Assembly (NCBI GenBank): GCA_902770195.1
Contig: CACXSA010000014.1
Span: forward strand, 41,661 to 105,660
DNA: 64,000 nt
Direction of reading: 5' to 3'
Source of the DNA: an uncultured Prevotellaceae bacterium
GTDB lineage: Bacteria > Bacteroidota > Bacteroidia > Bacteroidales > Bacteroidaceae
Part shown: positions 8,514 to 17,662 of the stretch, piece after piece
How the letters are laid out: the number at the start of each line of letters is the position of its first letter
How positions within the stretch are numbered: the first letter of the stretch is position 1
Program-made: the position numbers and the translations under genes
The notes under the pieces: generated by a model
What the model saw: only the letters and a program-made list of their open reading frames with translations
What the model was told of the DNA's origin: nothing
The model's database searches: none

Positions 8514-10172
8514 ATGCTACAGAAATTATATATTAAGAACTTCACACTCATTGATGAACTGAGCATTGAGCTACACCCAGGCTTCTCGGTGATAACAGGT
8601 GAAACGGGTGCTGGAAAATCCATTATTTTAGGAGCCATTGGACTGTTGCTAGGACAACGGGCCGATTCCAAAAGTATCAAACAAGGAGCCGACCGTTGCG
8701 TGATAGAAGCCCACTTCAACTTGTCACACTACGACCTTAAACCATTCTTCGATGAGAACGATATCGAATACGATGACAACGACACCATTATTCGTCGCGA
8801 ACTGACAGCAGCAGGCAAGAGTCGTGCCTTTATTAACGATACCCCTGTAGCATTGACCATGTTGAAGGAGTTGGGCGACCAACTCATGGACATACATTCC
8901 CAACACCAAAACCTTTTGCTGAACAAACAAGACTTCCAGCTGAATGTAGTGGATATTCTAACCAACAACTATGCTGAATTGGAGGCTTATCAGAAATGGT
9001 TTTCCGATTACCAGCAAAAAACAAAAGAGTTAACCCAACTCCGAGAAGAAATAGAGCGTAACAGACAAAATGCAGACTTCCTACAATTTCAATATACAGA
9101 ACTGGATACCGCCAATCTAGCGGAAGGAGAAATGGAAGAATTGGAGCAACAAAGCGATACTTTGTCGCATGCCGAAGACATTAAGACAGCTCTCTACGAA
9201 GCTGATAGTGCGCTAAATGGAGATGAGAAGAACGTTGTATCACAACTAAAAACGGCTTATAATGCACTGAGCGGAATCAGCAAGGTAATGCCTTCTACAG
9301 AGGAACTGACAGAACGTTTGGACTCCTGTCGCATAGAGCTGAAAGACATCGCCGAAGAGGTTAGTCAGTTGTTGGAGCATACTGATTTTGACCCTGCAGA
9401 ATTGGAAAACATCAACAACCGACTAGACCAACTCTATTCTTTGGAGAAAAAATATCATGTTGAAAGCATTCATGAACTCATTAGCCTTCGGGACGATTTG
9501 AAAGAAAAGCTTTCGAACATTGAGAATAGTGATGAAGCTGTGAGCGATCTGGAGAAGGAAGTAAGCCGCCTAAAGAATCTTTGTACGCAACATGCTGAAG
9601 CAATCAGCAAGAAGCGCCGAGCCACCGCTCAACACATGCGGACACAATTGGCACAACGCCTTGAAGCACTAGGTATGCCCCATGCACGTTTTGACATCAG
9701 CATCACCCAAACAGAACTGGGAAAGAATGGACAGGACAATGTTGCATTCCTCTTTTCTGCTAACACCTCCACCCCACTGCAGCCGGTCTCTCAAGTTGCT
9801 TCTGGCGGTGAGATAGCCCGTGTGATGCTATCTTTGAAGGCCATGATTAGCGGTGCCGTGAAACTTCCCACTATTATTTTCGATGAGATTGATACAGGTG
9901 TGAGTGGAAAGATTGCTGAGAAAATGGCACAGATTATGCAGGAAATGGGGCGTACAGAACGACAGGTTATCTCTATCACTCACCTTCCTCAAATTGCAGC
10001 ACTAGGTAGTCATCACTATCGTGTTTCAAAGGAAGAAACCAAAGATGGAACAGTCAGTCACATGACAGAGTTGAACAACGAAGAACGCATCACAGAGATT
10101 GCCCAAATGCTAAGCGGTAGCAATATCACCAAGGAAGCCATCGCTAATGCAAAACAATTGTTGAAATTATAA
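8514..10172 (+). CDS. recN: DNA repair protein RecN
   Basis: A 552-residue SMC-like ATPase acting in recombinational repair of double-strand breaks. Walker A is GETGAGKS near residue 29, the long central part is coiled coil (about residues 155-370), the ABC signature is ASGGEIARVMLS, and Walker B is IIFDEIDTGVSG. The C-terminus has the conserved ISITHLPQIAALG histidine loop. Length is normal. The TPR/protease-like gene follows at once, and a TTG codon at 10176 offers a possible but less likely earlier start for it. Confidence 0.97.
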   Translation: MLQKLYIKNFTLIDELSIELHPGFSVITGETGAGKSIILGAIGLLLGQRADSKSIKQGADRCVIEAHFNLSHYDLKPFFDENDIEYDDNDTIIRRELTAAGKSRAFINDTPVALTMLKELGDQLMDIHSQHQNLLLNKQDFQLNVVDILTNNYAELEAYQKWFSDYQQKTKELTQLREEIERNRQNADFLQFQYTELDTANLAEGEMEELEQQSDTLSHAEDIKTALYEADSALNGDEKNVVSQLKTAYNALSGISKVMPSTEELTERLDSCRIELKDIAEEVSQLLEHTDFDPAELENINNRLDQLYSLEKKYHVESIHELISLRDDLKEKLSNIENSDEAVSDLEKEVSRLKNLCTQHAEAISKKRRATAQHMRTQLAQRLEALGMPHARFDISITQTELGKNGQDNVAFLFSANTSTPLQPVSQVASGGEIARVMLSLKAMISGAVKLPTIIFDEIDTGVSGKIAEKMAQIMQEMGRTERQVISITHLPQIAALGSHHYRVSKEETKDGTVSHMTELNNEERITEIAQMLSGSNITKEAIANAKQLLKL

Positions 10173-10199
10173 TCATTGAAAAATAGGATAAAGAAAGAA

Positions 10200-11900
10200 A
10201 TGGAAAAGATGATAACAGCAAAGAAAATAGGGATGATAATTGGTTTTCTCTTCCTATTAACCATACTGCCACTATCAGCCCAAAATCCCTCATGGGCCAA
10301 GAAAGCAACCAATGCGGTGTTTACCCTCAAGACCTTCAGTGCCGATGGCTCCTTATTGGGTAGCTCAAATGGTTTCTTCATCGGTGAACAAGGTCAGGCC
10401 ATCAGTAGTTTTTCACCCTTCAAAAATGCCCAACGTGCAGTAATCATTGATGCACAGGGCAAGGAAATGGAAGTAAAATGCCTGATGGGATATAACGACA
10501 TGTACGATGTCGCTAAGTTTCAAGTGGCAGCCCAAAAGACTCAAGCCTTAAGCATCGCCCAAAGCCCTGCCAACAGTGGCTCCAGTATTTGGCTAATACC
10601 CTATTCTGTAAAGAAAGTCCCCACTTTCATCAGTGGGACTGTAAACAATGCCGAACAGTTTGGCGAAGGCTATTCCTACTACACGTTGAACATAACAGCC
10701 ACTGACCAACAAGTTGGCAGCCCCCTGTTGAATGACCAAGGAGAGGTCATTGGCATTCTCCAACCTTCTGCCAATGACAAGCAAAATACGGGCTATGCTG
10801 TCAGCGCGCTCTTTGCGAATAATCTGCGCATAACCGGATTGACTATGAATGATGCTGTTTTACGCAGTGTTAAGATTACAAAGGCTCTTCCTGATGATCA
10901 GAATGAGGCCACGATTGCCCTCTACGTATCTGCATCTGCTATGGATGCCGAAGAATATAAACGCCTTATCGACCACTTTATAGAGAAATTCCCCAAGGCT
11001 ACTGACGGCTATGTTTATAGAGCACGCCAGGAAATGAATTCCGGCAATTTTCAGAGTGCTGATGATGATATGAAACTAGCCTTGAAATTGGCAGATGCGA
11101 AGGATGATGCTCATTATCAGTATGCCCAACTGATTTTCCAGAAAAACGTTTATCAGGCAGACAAGCCCTTCACCCCATGGACCCTCGACTTGGCACTCCA
11201 GGAGTCCAAAGCGGCTTATGCCATCAATCCACAGCCTATCTATTGTCAGCAACAGGCTCAAATTCTTTACGCACAAGGACAATATGATGCAGCCTACGAA
11301 TTGTATTTAGAACTGACAAAAAATGACATGATGAAGGCGGAATCATACTACTCTGCAGCCCAGTGTAAATTGCGTAAAGACGACAAAGAAGCTGCCCTTG
11401 CACTTCTTGACAGTGCCATCAACACGTTTACCAAGCCGTACATTAAGACAGCAGCTCCCTATCTCCTGACACGAGCCCAGGTGCTCTATGAAGCAAAGAA
11501 ATACCGTCCTGCTGTCAACGATTACAATGACTACGAGACACTTATGGCAGCTCAGCTGAACGCCAATTTCTATTTCCTTCGCGAACAAGCTGAATTTGCC
11601 GGTCATCTATATCAACAAGCTTTGGATGACATCCGTCGAGCTGTAGAGATGGCTCCCAACGAGCTTGTTTATCGTGCTGAGAAAGCCAATGTAGAACTGC
11701 GTGTCGGCATGATAGATGATGCCATCGAGTCTGCAAAGGGCTGTATCAGCATTGCCCCTGGAGAAAGTGATGGCTATCTGTTCCTCGGTCTGGCACAATG
11801 CGTGAAAGGCATAAAGGCAGAAGGTCTGAAGAACCTTGAGAAAGCAAAAGAGCTCGGCAATAGCCAAGCTCAATCATTGATAGACAAATATTCCAAATAG
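10200..11900 (+). CDS. Secreted TPR protein with degenerate trypsin-like domain
   Basis: About 566 residues from the ATG at 10200. A signal peptide ends near LSAQ. Residues of about 30-210 look like a chymotrypsin/HtrA fold: SSNGFFIGEQGQAIS resembles the first barrel and VGSPLLNDQGEVIGI resembles the Ser-loop region. The triad is not intact, because the expected TNYHV histidine region reads ISSFSPF and the expected GNSGG serine region reads QQVGSPL. The rest (about 260-566) is a series of TPR-like helical pairs. It is therefore likely a pseudo-protease scaffold in the periplasm or outer membrane. A TTG at 10176 and an ATG at 10209 are alternative starts. Confidence 0.8.
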   Translation: MEKMITAKKIGMIIGFLFLLTILPLSAQNPSWAKKATNAVFTLKTFSADGSLLGSSNGFFIGEQGQAISSFSPFKNAQRAVIIDAQGKEMEVKCLMGYNDMYDVAKFQVAAQKTQALSIAQSPANSGSSIWLIPYSVKKVPTFISGTVNNAEQFGEGYSYYTLNITATDQQVGSPLLNDQGEVIGILQPSANDKQNTGYAVSALFANNLRITGLTMNDAVLRSVKITKALPDDQNEATIALYVSASAMDAEEYKRLIDHFIEKFPKATDGYVYRARQEMNSGNFQSADDDMKLALKLADAKDDAHYQYAQLIFQKNVYQADKPFTPWTLDLALQESKAAYAINPQPIYCQQQAQILYAQGQYDAAYELYLELTKNDMMKAESYYSAAQCKLRKDDKEAALALLDSAINTFTKPYIKTAAPYLLTRAQVLYEAKKYRPAVNDYNDYETLMAAQLNANFYFLREQAEFAGHLYQQALDDIRRAVEMAPNELVYRAEKANVELRVGMIDDAIESAKGCISIAPGESDGYLFLGLAQCVKGIKAEGLKNLEKAKELGNSQAQSLIDKYSK

Positions 11901-11915
11901 AAATAGGAAATAGAA

Positions 11916-13454
11916 TTAGAATGGCGGTGGTCCTACCGGCATGTCATCACCTCCGAATGGCGATTCATCGACTGAAGTCTGTGAATTGCCATTCACTTTA
12001 CTTCCTAGTATCTCACCACCATTATCAGTGTGTTTTGCACCCAGGCGATGCTCAGGGTTCTCAAAACGAGTAAACTCACCTCGGAAGGTCAGCAACACAT
12101 CACCCGTTGCACCTTTACGATGCTTGGCAATGATAATCTGTGCCATTCCATGCAAGTCGCGTCCATTATCATCTTGGTAGATATGATAATACTCCGGGCG
12201 ATGCACAAACAATACCATGTCCGCATCCTGCTCAATGGCTCCCGATTCACGCAAATCCGACAGCTGAGGTCGCTTGCCTTCCAATCCTTCACGACTCTCC
12301 ACACCACGGTTTAACTGTGACAATGCCAAAATCGGAACATCTAGTTCCTTAGCCAACCCTTTCAATGAACGCGAGATGGTAGATACCTCCTCTTGGCGTG
12401 AAGAGAAACGCATACCATTGGCATTCATCAGCTGCAAATAGTCAATCATAATGATCTTCACTCCATGCTCACGAACCAATCGACGAGCCTTGGTGCGCAA
12501 CTCAAAAACAGAAAGACCAGGGGTGTCGTCAACATACAACGGAGCACCCAACAGAGCGTTCAGGCGTTTATCCAGCCTGTCCCATTCATCAGGCAACAAC
12601 TGACCATTCAAAATCTTCGAGCCTTGAATCTCACAACAATTGGAAATCAGACGGTTCACCAACTGGACGTTTGACATTTCCAGCGAAAAGAAAGCCATGG
12701 GCACTTTATAATCAGCAGCAATATTCTTTGCCATGGAGAGCGCAAACGATGTCTTACCCATTGCTGGACGACCCGCTATAATCACCAGATCGGAAGGTTG
12801 CCATCCTGAAGTGATGTCATCCAGTTTATGGTATCCTGTGGGTACACCCGTCAGACCATCCTTATTAGCAGCTGCTTTCTGAATAACATCCAAGGCATTC
12901 TTAATCACAGGATCTATTTGCGTGTAGTCCTTCTTCATGTTACGCTGCCCCAATTCGAACAGCGAACCTTCAGCCTCTTGCATCAGGTCATCAACATCCA
13001 CCGTCTCATCAAAAGCCTTAGTCTGGATATTACTTGAAAAAGATATCAACTGACGGGCTAGTGACTTTTGTGCTATAATTCTAGCATGATACTCAATATT
13101 GGCTGATGAAGCGACCCTCGATGACAATTCCGTCACATATCCAGGACCTCCGACATCCTCCAAATCGCCTTGCTTTCCCAATTGTTCCGTTACCGTCCAC
13201 ACATCCACAGGCAACTCATGCATGGATAGTTCCATAATGGCACGATATACCTTTTGGTTGCGAGGCTCATAAAAACTTTCCGGTACAAGCATCTCACATA
13301 CAACAGCATATGCGTCCTTGTCAATCATCAAGGCACCCAACACAGCTCGTTCTATCTCTGTAGCTTGTGGTTGGACATGTGCATACGTATCGTCTATAAG
13401 CTGCTGCCTGCGGCGACGCTGACCTCCACTATTATTATTTGTTTGTTCGGGCAT
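11916..13454 (-). CDS. dnaB: Replicative DNA helicase DnaB
   Basis: A 512-residue hexameric helicase. The N-terminal domain (about residues 25-130, PQATEIERAVLGALMIDKDAY) leads to a RecA-like core with Walker A GRPAMGKTSFA, the H2 motif MIDYLQLM, and the LSQLNRGVESR and SDLRESGAIEQDAD motifs. The C-terminus (about 470-512) is a disordered Gly/Ser-rich tail. No intein is present. It is convergent with the TPR gene (16-base gap), and a TACTTTTG box at 13483-13490 on the minus strand is a plausible -7 element. Confidence 0.98.
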   Translation of the reverse strand: MPEQTNNNSGGQRRRRQQLIDDTYAHVQPQATEIERAVLGALMIDKDAYAVVCEMLVPESFYEPRNQKVYRAIMELSMHELPVDVWTVTEQLGKQGDLEDVGGPGYVTELSSRVASSANIEYHARIIAQKSLARQLISFSSNIQTKAFDETVDVDDLMQEAEGSLFELGQRNMKKDYTQIDPVIKNALDVIQKAAANKDGLTGVPTGYHKLDDITSGWQPSDLVIIAGRPAMGKTSFALSMAKNIAADYKVPMAFFSLEMSNVQLVNRLISNCCEIQGSKILNGQLLPDEWDRLDKRLNALLGAPLYVDDTPGLSVFELRTKARRLVREHGVKIIMIDYLQLMNANGMRFSSRQEEVSTISRSLKGLAKELDVPILALSQLNRGVESREGLEGKRPQLSDLRESGAIEQDADMVLFVHRPEYYHIYQDDNGRDLHGMAQIIIAKHRKGATGDVLLTFRGEFTRFENPEHRLGAKHTDNGGEILGSKVNGNSQTSVDESPFGGDDMPVGPPPF

Positions 13455-13536
13455 AATTCAAGAAAAAAATCGTTTTGGGTGACAAAAGTACAAAAAAAAA
13501 ATGAGAGCGATGCTATTCATGCCCCCAAACTTTTTG

Positions 13537-14349
13537 TCATTTTATGATTTTTTGGAAAACCTCTTTTGGAGTGTTACTGAGCAATTGGGCTATCGTTACC
13601 TCAGCATTCTTCTTCATATAAGCTTCAACCTCTGCCACATAATCATTATTAAAGACTTCTCTTTTGGTCATCTGGTTGACCACCCACATTATTTTTCCCA
13701 TATGGCAGTCACGTTCTTGCTGAGCCACCCCTTCATCATTTTTCAACGGATAATGACTTAGGATATAAAATGCAATACAGTCAGGTACTATCATGGAGCG
13801 TACCATCAACCGGCGTTGCTCTTCCGTATAGTGTGACTGATAAAAGGGATAGTCCATACCCAGGTATTTGTCCAAACTAATGCCTAAAGTATTATTGCCT
13901 ACTACTATACTTTGATCAAACGAACCAATTTGTGTATAAACCAAAGGCATCTCCATGTCAGGTAATTCATCTTTCAGACGTTCAAATGATTCAGCCAACT
14001 CCGTGTTAACATCGTCCATATCAGCATACTCATGCTGTACGTCCGACAACATCATCTGCAAGGTAGAATCTTGGAAGAAATACAGAAATTTGCTGTTGAT
14101 ATCCCTATCATTTACTTTTCCCAGCTGAAGCACATCTTCCAACAGCATGCGTGTTTGCGTAGGATAATCAGTATTCATCTGTTGAAGAGCAGAGAAATCT
14201 CCTGTGGTCAGATAAAGACTCTCTATACGGTCATAACGCTGAATACTGGTACGTTGTTCAGTACCATCAATATCGTTGGGCTTCAACTGCCACTGACAGC
14301 CGATACACAACAACATCGCTAATATCAGTATTCCGTATATTTTGAACAT
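13537..14349 (-). CDS. GldB-like lipoprotein
   Basis: A 270-residue protein with a lipoprotein signal (hydrophobic stretch and lipobox ending at Cys18, LLCIGC). The body resembles the GldB family of Bacteroidota: Phe/Tyr-rich segments, a central VVGNNTLGISLDKYLG motif with YPFYQSHYTEEQRR, and a conserved C-terminal region (MGKIMWVVNQMTKREVF). GldB is a gliding and type IX secretion accessory lipoprotein in flavobacteria, while many non-gliding Bacteroidales keep a homologue of uncertain role. A TAATTTTG box lies about 40 bases upstream on the minus strand (14390-14397). Confidence 0.7.
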   Translation of the reverse strand: MFKIYGILILAMLLCIGCQWQLKPNDIDGTEQRTSIQRYDRIESLYLTTGDFSALQQMNTDYPTQTRMLLEDVLQLGKVNDRDINSKFLYFFQDSTLQMMLSDVQHEYADMDDVNTELAESFERLKDELPDMEMPLVYTQIGSFDQSIVVGNNTLGISLDKYLGMDYPFYQSHYTEEQRRLMVRSMIVPDCIAFYILSHYPLKNDEGVAQQERDCHMGKIMWVVNQMTKREVFNNDYVAEVEAYMKKNAEVTIAQLLSNTPKEVFQKIIK

Positions 14350-14519
14350 TAGAACAAGAAAAGTCTTTAAATTATATTAAATTTCACTGCAAAATTACTA
14401 AAAATTGTTTTAAAATCCAAATTTCTAACTAAAAAAAATAAAAAATAGGAGCTTTTTTACCATAAATTCATTTATTTGTGTGAAATTTGCATGAAACAAA
14501 ACTATTTTTCAATACAAAA

Positions 14520-15743
14520 ATGAAAAGAATTTCCTCACTCCTTTTGCTGACCCTACTCAGCAGTATGGCTTTCGCCAGCAGAACACTCACCGTCAAGGTA
14601 TTCAATCCTGGTAATATGGCACGCACAGATGTACCTGTCGTTCTCTCATTAGCTTCCTATGGCGAAGTGCGCTCTGCACTCGTTACCCTCTCTGGCAAAG
14701 AGATTCCATGTCAATTGGATGACCTGAACAGCGATGACAGTTTTGACGAACTTTGTTTCCTGGCTGAACTTGGCAAAAAGGAGCAAAAAGAATACATTAT
14801 CACATTAATGGACGAAGGAGAGCCTCGCACCTACCCAGCCCGCACTTATGCAGAAATGGTACTTGCCAACACACGCGACAAAACCCTTAAGAAACATCAG
14901 CAGAACAATTACATCGAACAACTCACCGCTCGTGGCGATGCGGCCTATACTTACAATATACAGCACCATCATGGTGTCGATTTTGAGAGCGAGCTCAACG
15001 GAATTCGCATTTACTTCGATGCTCGCCAGACGCTTGACCTATACGGTAAGTTCCATCAGCAATTAGAATTGAAAGAAACACAGTTCTATACCCCAAATGA
15101 GCTGAAGGCTAAAGGATATGGCGATGATGTGCTTTGGGTGGGTCAGACCTTCGGTCTTGGTGCTTTCCGTGGATGGGATGGTCAAAAGCCAACACTCGTA
15201 GAACCAGTCCGCACACGCACCCAACGTGTGGTTAGCTACGGTCCACTTCGTGCCATCGTTGAGATTGTAGATCGTGGATGGAAGTGCGACGCTAGCAAAT
15301 CTCCCGTTACTATGACCCTTCGCTACACACAATATGCCGGTCATCGCGATACCGATGTTGATGTATTCTTCAACAAGGATGTCACCGACTATCGCTTCTC
15401 AACAGGTATTATCAACGTGAAAGGTTCTGAAGAGTTTTCCGACAAGGAAGGTTTGCGTGCCTGCTGGGGTACAGACTATCCTGCGACAGACACCACTCAG
15501 TGGAAGCGTGAAACAGTCGGACTGGCTATACTCATTCCTCAGAAGAATATTATCAGCGAAGAACCTGCCAACAAGGATAACTACACCTATGTCCTTCAGA
15601 TTAAGGGGAACCACATGAACTACAAAGTAACATACACATCCGACAATGAGACCTTTGGCTATCATTCTGCAAAAGATTGGTTCAACTATCTGAAGGCTTG
15701 GAAGAAGGAAGTAGAGCAACCTGTCAAGGTGGTTATCCAGTAG
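14520..15743 (+). CDS. DUF4861 family secreted protein
   Basis: About 407 residues from the ATG at 14520. A TTG 33 bases earlier keeps the frame open, but the ATG sits directly before a good signal peptide (MKRISSLLLLTLLSSMAFA). The mature part starts with a beta-rich LTVKVFNPGNMARTDVPVVL segment and contains WVGQTFGLGAFRGWDG and LRYTQYAGHRDTDVDVFF, typical of DUF4861. This family often sits with polysaccharide-processing enzymes, but no such genes are adjacent here, so no substrate is proposed. The upstream 130 bases are AT-rich. Confidence 0.85.
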   Translation: MKRISSLLLLTLLSSMAFASRTLTVKVFNPGNMARTDVPVVLSLASYGEVRSALVTLSGKEIPCQLDDLNSDDSFDELCFLAELGKKEQKEYIITLMDEGEPRTYPARTYAEMVLANTRDKTLKKHQQNNYIEQLTARGDAAYTYNIQHHHGVDFESELNGIRIYFDARQTLDLYGKFHQQLELKETQFYTPNELKAKGYGDDVLWVGQTFGLGAFRGWDGQKPTLVEPVRTRTQRVVSYGPLRAIVEIVDRGWKCDASKSPVTMTLRYTQYAGHRDTDVDVFFNKDVTDYRFSTGIINVKGSEEFSDKEGLRACWGTDYPATDTTQWKRETVGLAILIPQKNIISEEPANKDNYTYVLQIKGNHMNYKVTYTSDNETFGYHSAKDWFNYLKAWKKEVEQPVKVVIQ

Positions 15744-15769
15744 TGAGAATGCAGACTTTTGTACAGAGG

Positions 15770-16405
15770 CTACAGTTCTATAATCACTTCTTCAAATCGT
15801 CCTTCCTTGTTAATGACATATCGACGAGTCTCCTCCAACTGGGGACTCGTCGCTTCGTTTGAAAGATAGTATTTCATCAGCGTAATCTCCCAATCACTCG
15901 TGATGTAATAATCCATCATGGTCCTACCGAAATCAGTAGCCCTATCTTCTGCTCGCTCTTCATAGATACACAACTGGTCTATATTACGATGCTCATGATC
16001 CAACGTATAGAGATACAACGCAGGGGTTATGGAGTCCTGCATTTCCAGTAACATTACAACCTGGTATCTGCCTGCCCTCGGCAAGGACATGACCTGTAGC
16101 TCTGCTGCCGAGAGATATCCGAAATGCTCGTTCAGCGTACGGGGTACCTTGGTAAACTCACCCAATTTCTCCCATTTCCTGCCTTCCGACTGAACAGGCA
16201 ACGACCGCAAGCTCAACTTCAAGAAAAAATCCTCCAGCGGATCAACGTCTGAAATACCCGCCTGGCGACGTAGTTCTTTCACTTGCTCCGCCTTCCTGAT
16301 ACTGTCAACCATGTGTTCATAGTAAGCCGCATCTTTCTTCTTCTGTCCGCACGATACGATTAGCATTGCCATGAAACTAACCGTCAGAATTGCAATCTTT
16401 CTCAT
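15770..16405 (-). CDS. Uncharacterised lipoprotein
   Basis: About 211 residues from the ATG at 16405. The N-terminus (KIAILTVSFMAMLIVSCGQ) is a lipoprotein signal with Cys at about position 19. The mature part begins with a charged helical stretch and continues as mixed alpha/beta sequence. I do not recognise a family. It is divergent from the DUF5103 gene, with back-to-back promoters in the 42 bases between the two start codons. The -7 box of this gene ends about 9 bases before the ATG, implying a very short leader. Confidence 0.72.
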   Translation of the reverse strand: MRKIAILTVSFMAMLIVSCGQKKKDAAYYEHMVDSIRKAEQVKELRRQAGISDVDPLEDFFLKLSLRSLPVQSEGRKWEKLGEFTKVPRTLNEHFGYLSAAELQVMSLPRAGRYQVVMLLEMQDSITPALYLYTLDHEHRNIDQLCIYEERAEDRATDFGRTMMDYYITSDWEITLMKYYLSNEATSPQLEETRRYVINKEGRFEEVIIEL

Positions 16406-16414
16406 TTCTGCTTG

Positions 16415-16443
16415 CAAAGATACGAAAAAAATCATTATCTTTG
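16415..16443. promoter_or_regulatory. Divergent promoter pair
   Basis: A minus-strand TATCTTTG occupies 16415-16422 and a plus-strand TATCTTTG occupies 16436-16443. Each lies 4-9 bases from its gene's start codon (16405 minus, 16448 plus), so both transcripts may be nearly leaderless. Clear TTTG -33 elements are not obvious. Confidence 0.5.
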
Positions 16444-16447
16444 CACC

Positions 16448-17662
16448 ATGAAGTTACGAATATTGTTCTTTCTATGCCTTACAGCAACATGTGGATGGGC
16501 TTCTAACCACATTTACTCGCCGAGGGTCAAGTCGCTCACAAGCATTGTCAATGGCGACTGGCTTAATCGTCCTGTCATGACACTCCATAGTCCCGATCGG
16601 TTGGTGGTAGGTTTCGACGAACTCTCTCATGATGTCCATCGGCTTACCTATCGGTTAGAACATTGCGAAGCCGATTGGAGCACCTCTGATGATATTTTTG
16701 AAAGTGACTGGCTTAACGGTTTCAACGATAATCCCATAGACGATTATCGTAATTCCATCAACACCACCGTGCTCTATACCCACTACCAGTTCCACATTCC
16801 CAATGAGCAGTGCAAACTGAAAATGAGTGGCAACTACCGACTTACCGTGTTCGATGAAGATGCCGACCATGAGCGTTTGTTCGAAGTGGAATTCTATGTG
16901 GTAGAACCTCTGATGACTGTAGGTATTGAAGCCACTACCAATACTGACATTGACCATAACGACAGCCATCAACAAGTCAGCTTCTCAGTCAAATACAACC
17001 ACTTACGCGTCCTCCAGCCCGACAGGGAAATATATACTGTTGTCATGCAAAACTGGTTCGAACAGGGAGCCCGTATCTGTCTGCGCCCTACCCTCGTCAA
17101 TCATTTGGGTGCTTCGTGGCAACACAACCGACAACTCATTTTTGATGCCGGCAACGAATATCACAAATTCGAGGTACTTGACGTGAAGCACACGACGATG
17201 GGACTTGACCGTATTGAGTGGGACGGTCACTACTTCCAAGCCTATCCCTTTACTTCTACTGTACGCAGAAATTACCTCACCGATGTCGATGCCGATGGTG
17301 CATTTATCATCCGAAACAGCGATCGCACGGAGTCTGACTACACCTGCGACTATGTGTGGGTGAACTACACATTACAAGCCCCCTATCAAGGCATCATTTA
17401 CCTCTGGGGACAATGGACAACCGACGACAACCGAGAAACCTACCGGATGACTTATGATGCAGCATCACAGAGCTATTATGCATCTGTTTTCCAAAAACAA
17501 GGTTATTATTCCTATCAATACATTACTGCCGACGGAACGATTCCACCCTCTGAAGGCAATTTCTTCCAAACAGAAAATCGTTATCAGGTTCTGGTTTATT
17601 ATAAGGGAACCGACGACCGCACTTGGCGACTGGTAGGTTATAATTCTTTGCAATTACGATAG
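16448..17662 (+). CDS. DUF5103 family secreted protein
   Basis: About 404 residues from the ATG at 16448. A signal peptide (LRILFFLCLTATCGWA) precedes a mature start with SPRVKSLTSIVNGDW, then LVVGFDELSHDVHRLTYRLEHCEADW, the hallmark of DUF5103. The C-terminal part (TYRMTYDAASQSYYASVFQKQGYYSYQY) is Ig-like beta structure. These are conserved Bacteroidota envelope proteins of unknown function. The 3' end overlaps the convergent regulator gene by 25 bases, so read-through from either side would be antisense to the other. Confidence 0.85.
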   Translation: MKLRILFFLCLTATCGWASNHIYSPRVKSLTSIVNGDWLNRPVMTLHSPDRLVVGFDELSHDVHRLTYRLEHCEADWSTSDDIFESDWLNGFNDNPIDDYRNSINTTVLYTHYQFHIPNEQCKLKMSGNYRLTVFDEDADHERLFEVEFYVVEPLMTVGIEATTNTDIDHNDSHQQVSFSVKYNHLRVLQPDREIYTVVMQNWFEQGARICLRPTLVNHLGASWQHNRQLIFDAGNEYHKFEVLDVKHTTMGLDRIEWDGHYFQAYPFTSTVRRNYLTDVDADGAFIIRNSDRTESDYTCDYVWVNYTLQAPYQGIIYLWGQWTTDDNRETYRMTYDAASQSYYASVFQKQGYYSYQYITADGTIPPSEGNFFQTENRYQVLVYYKGTDDRTWRLVGYNSLQLR

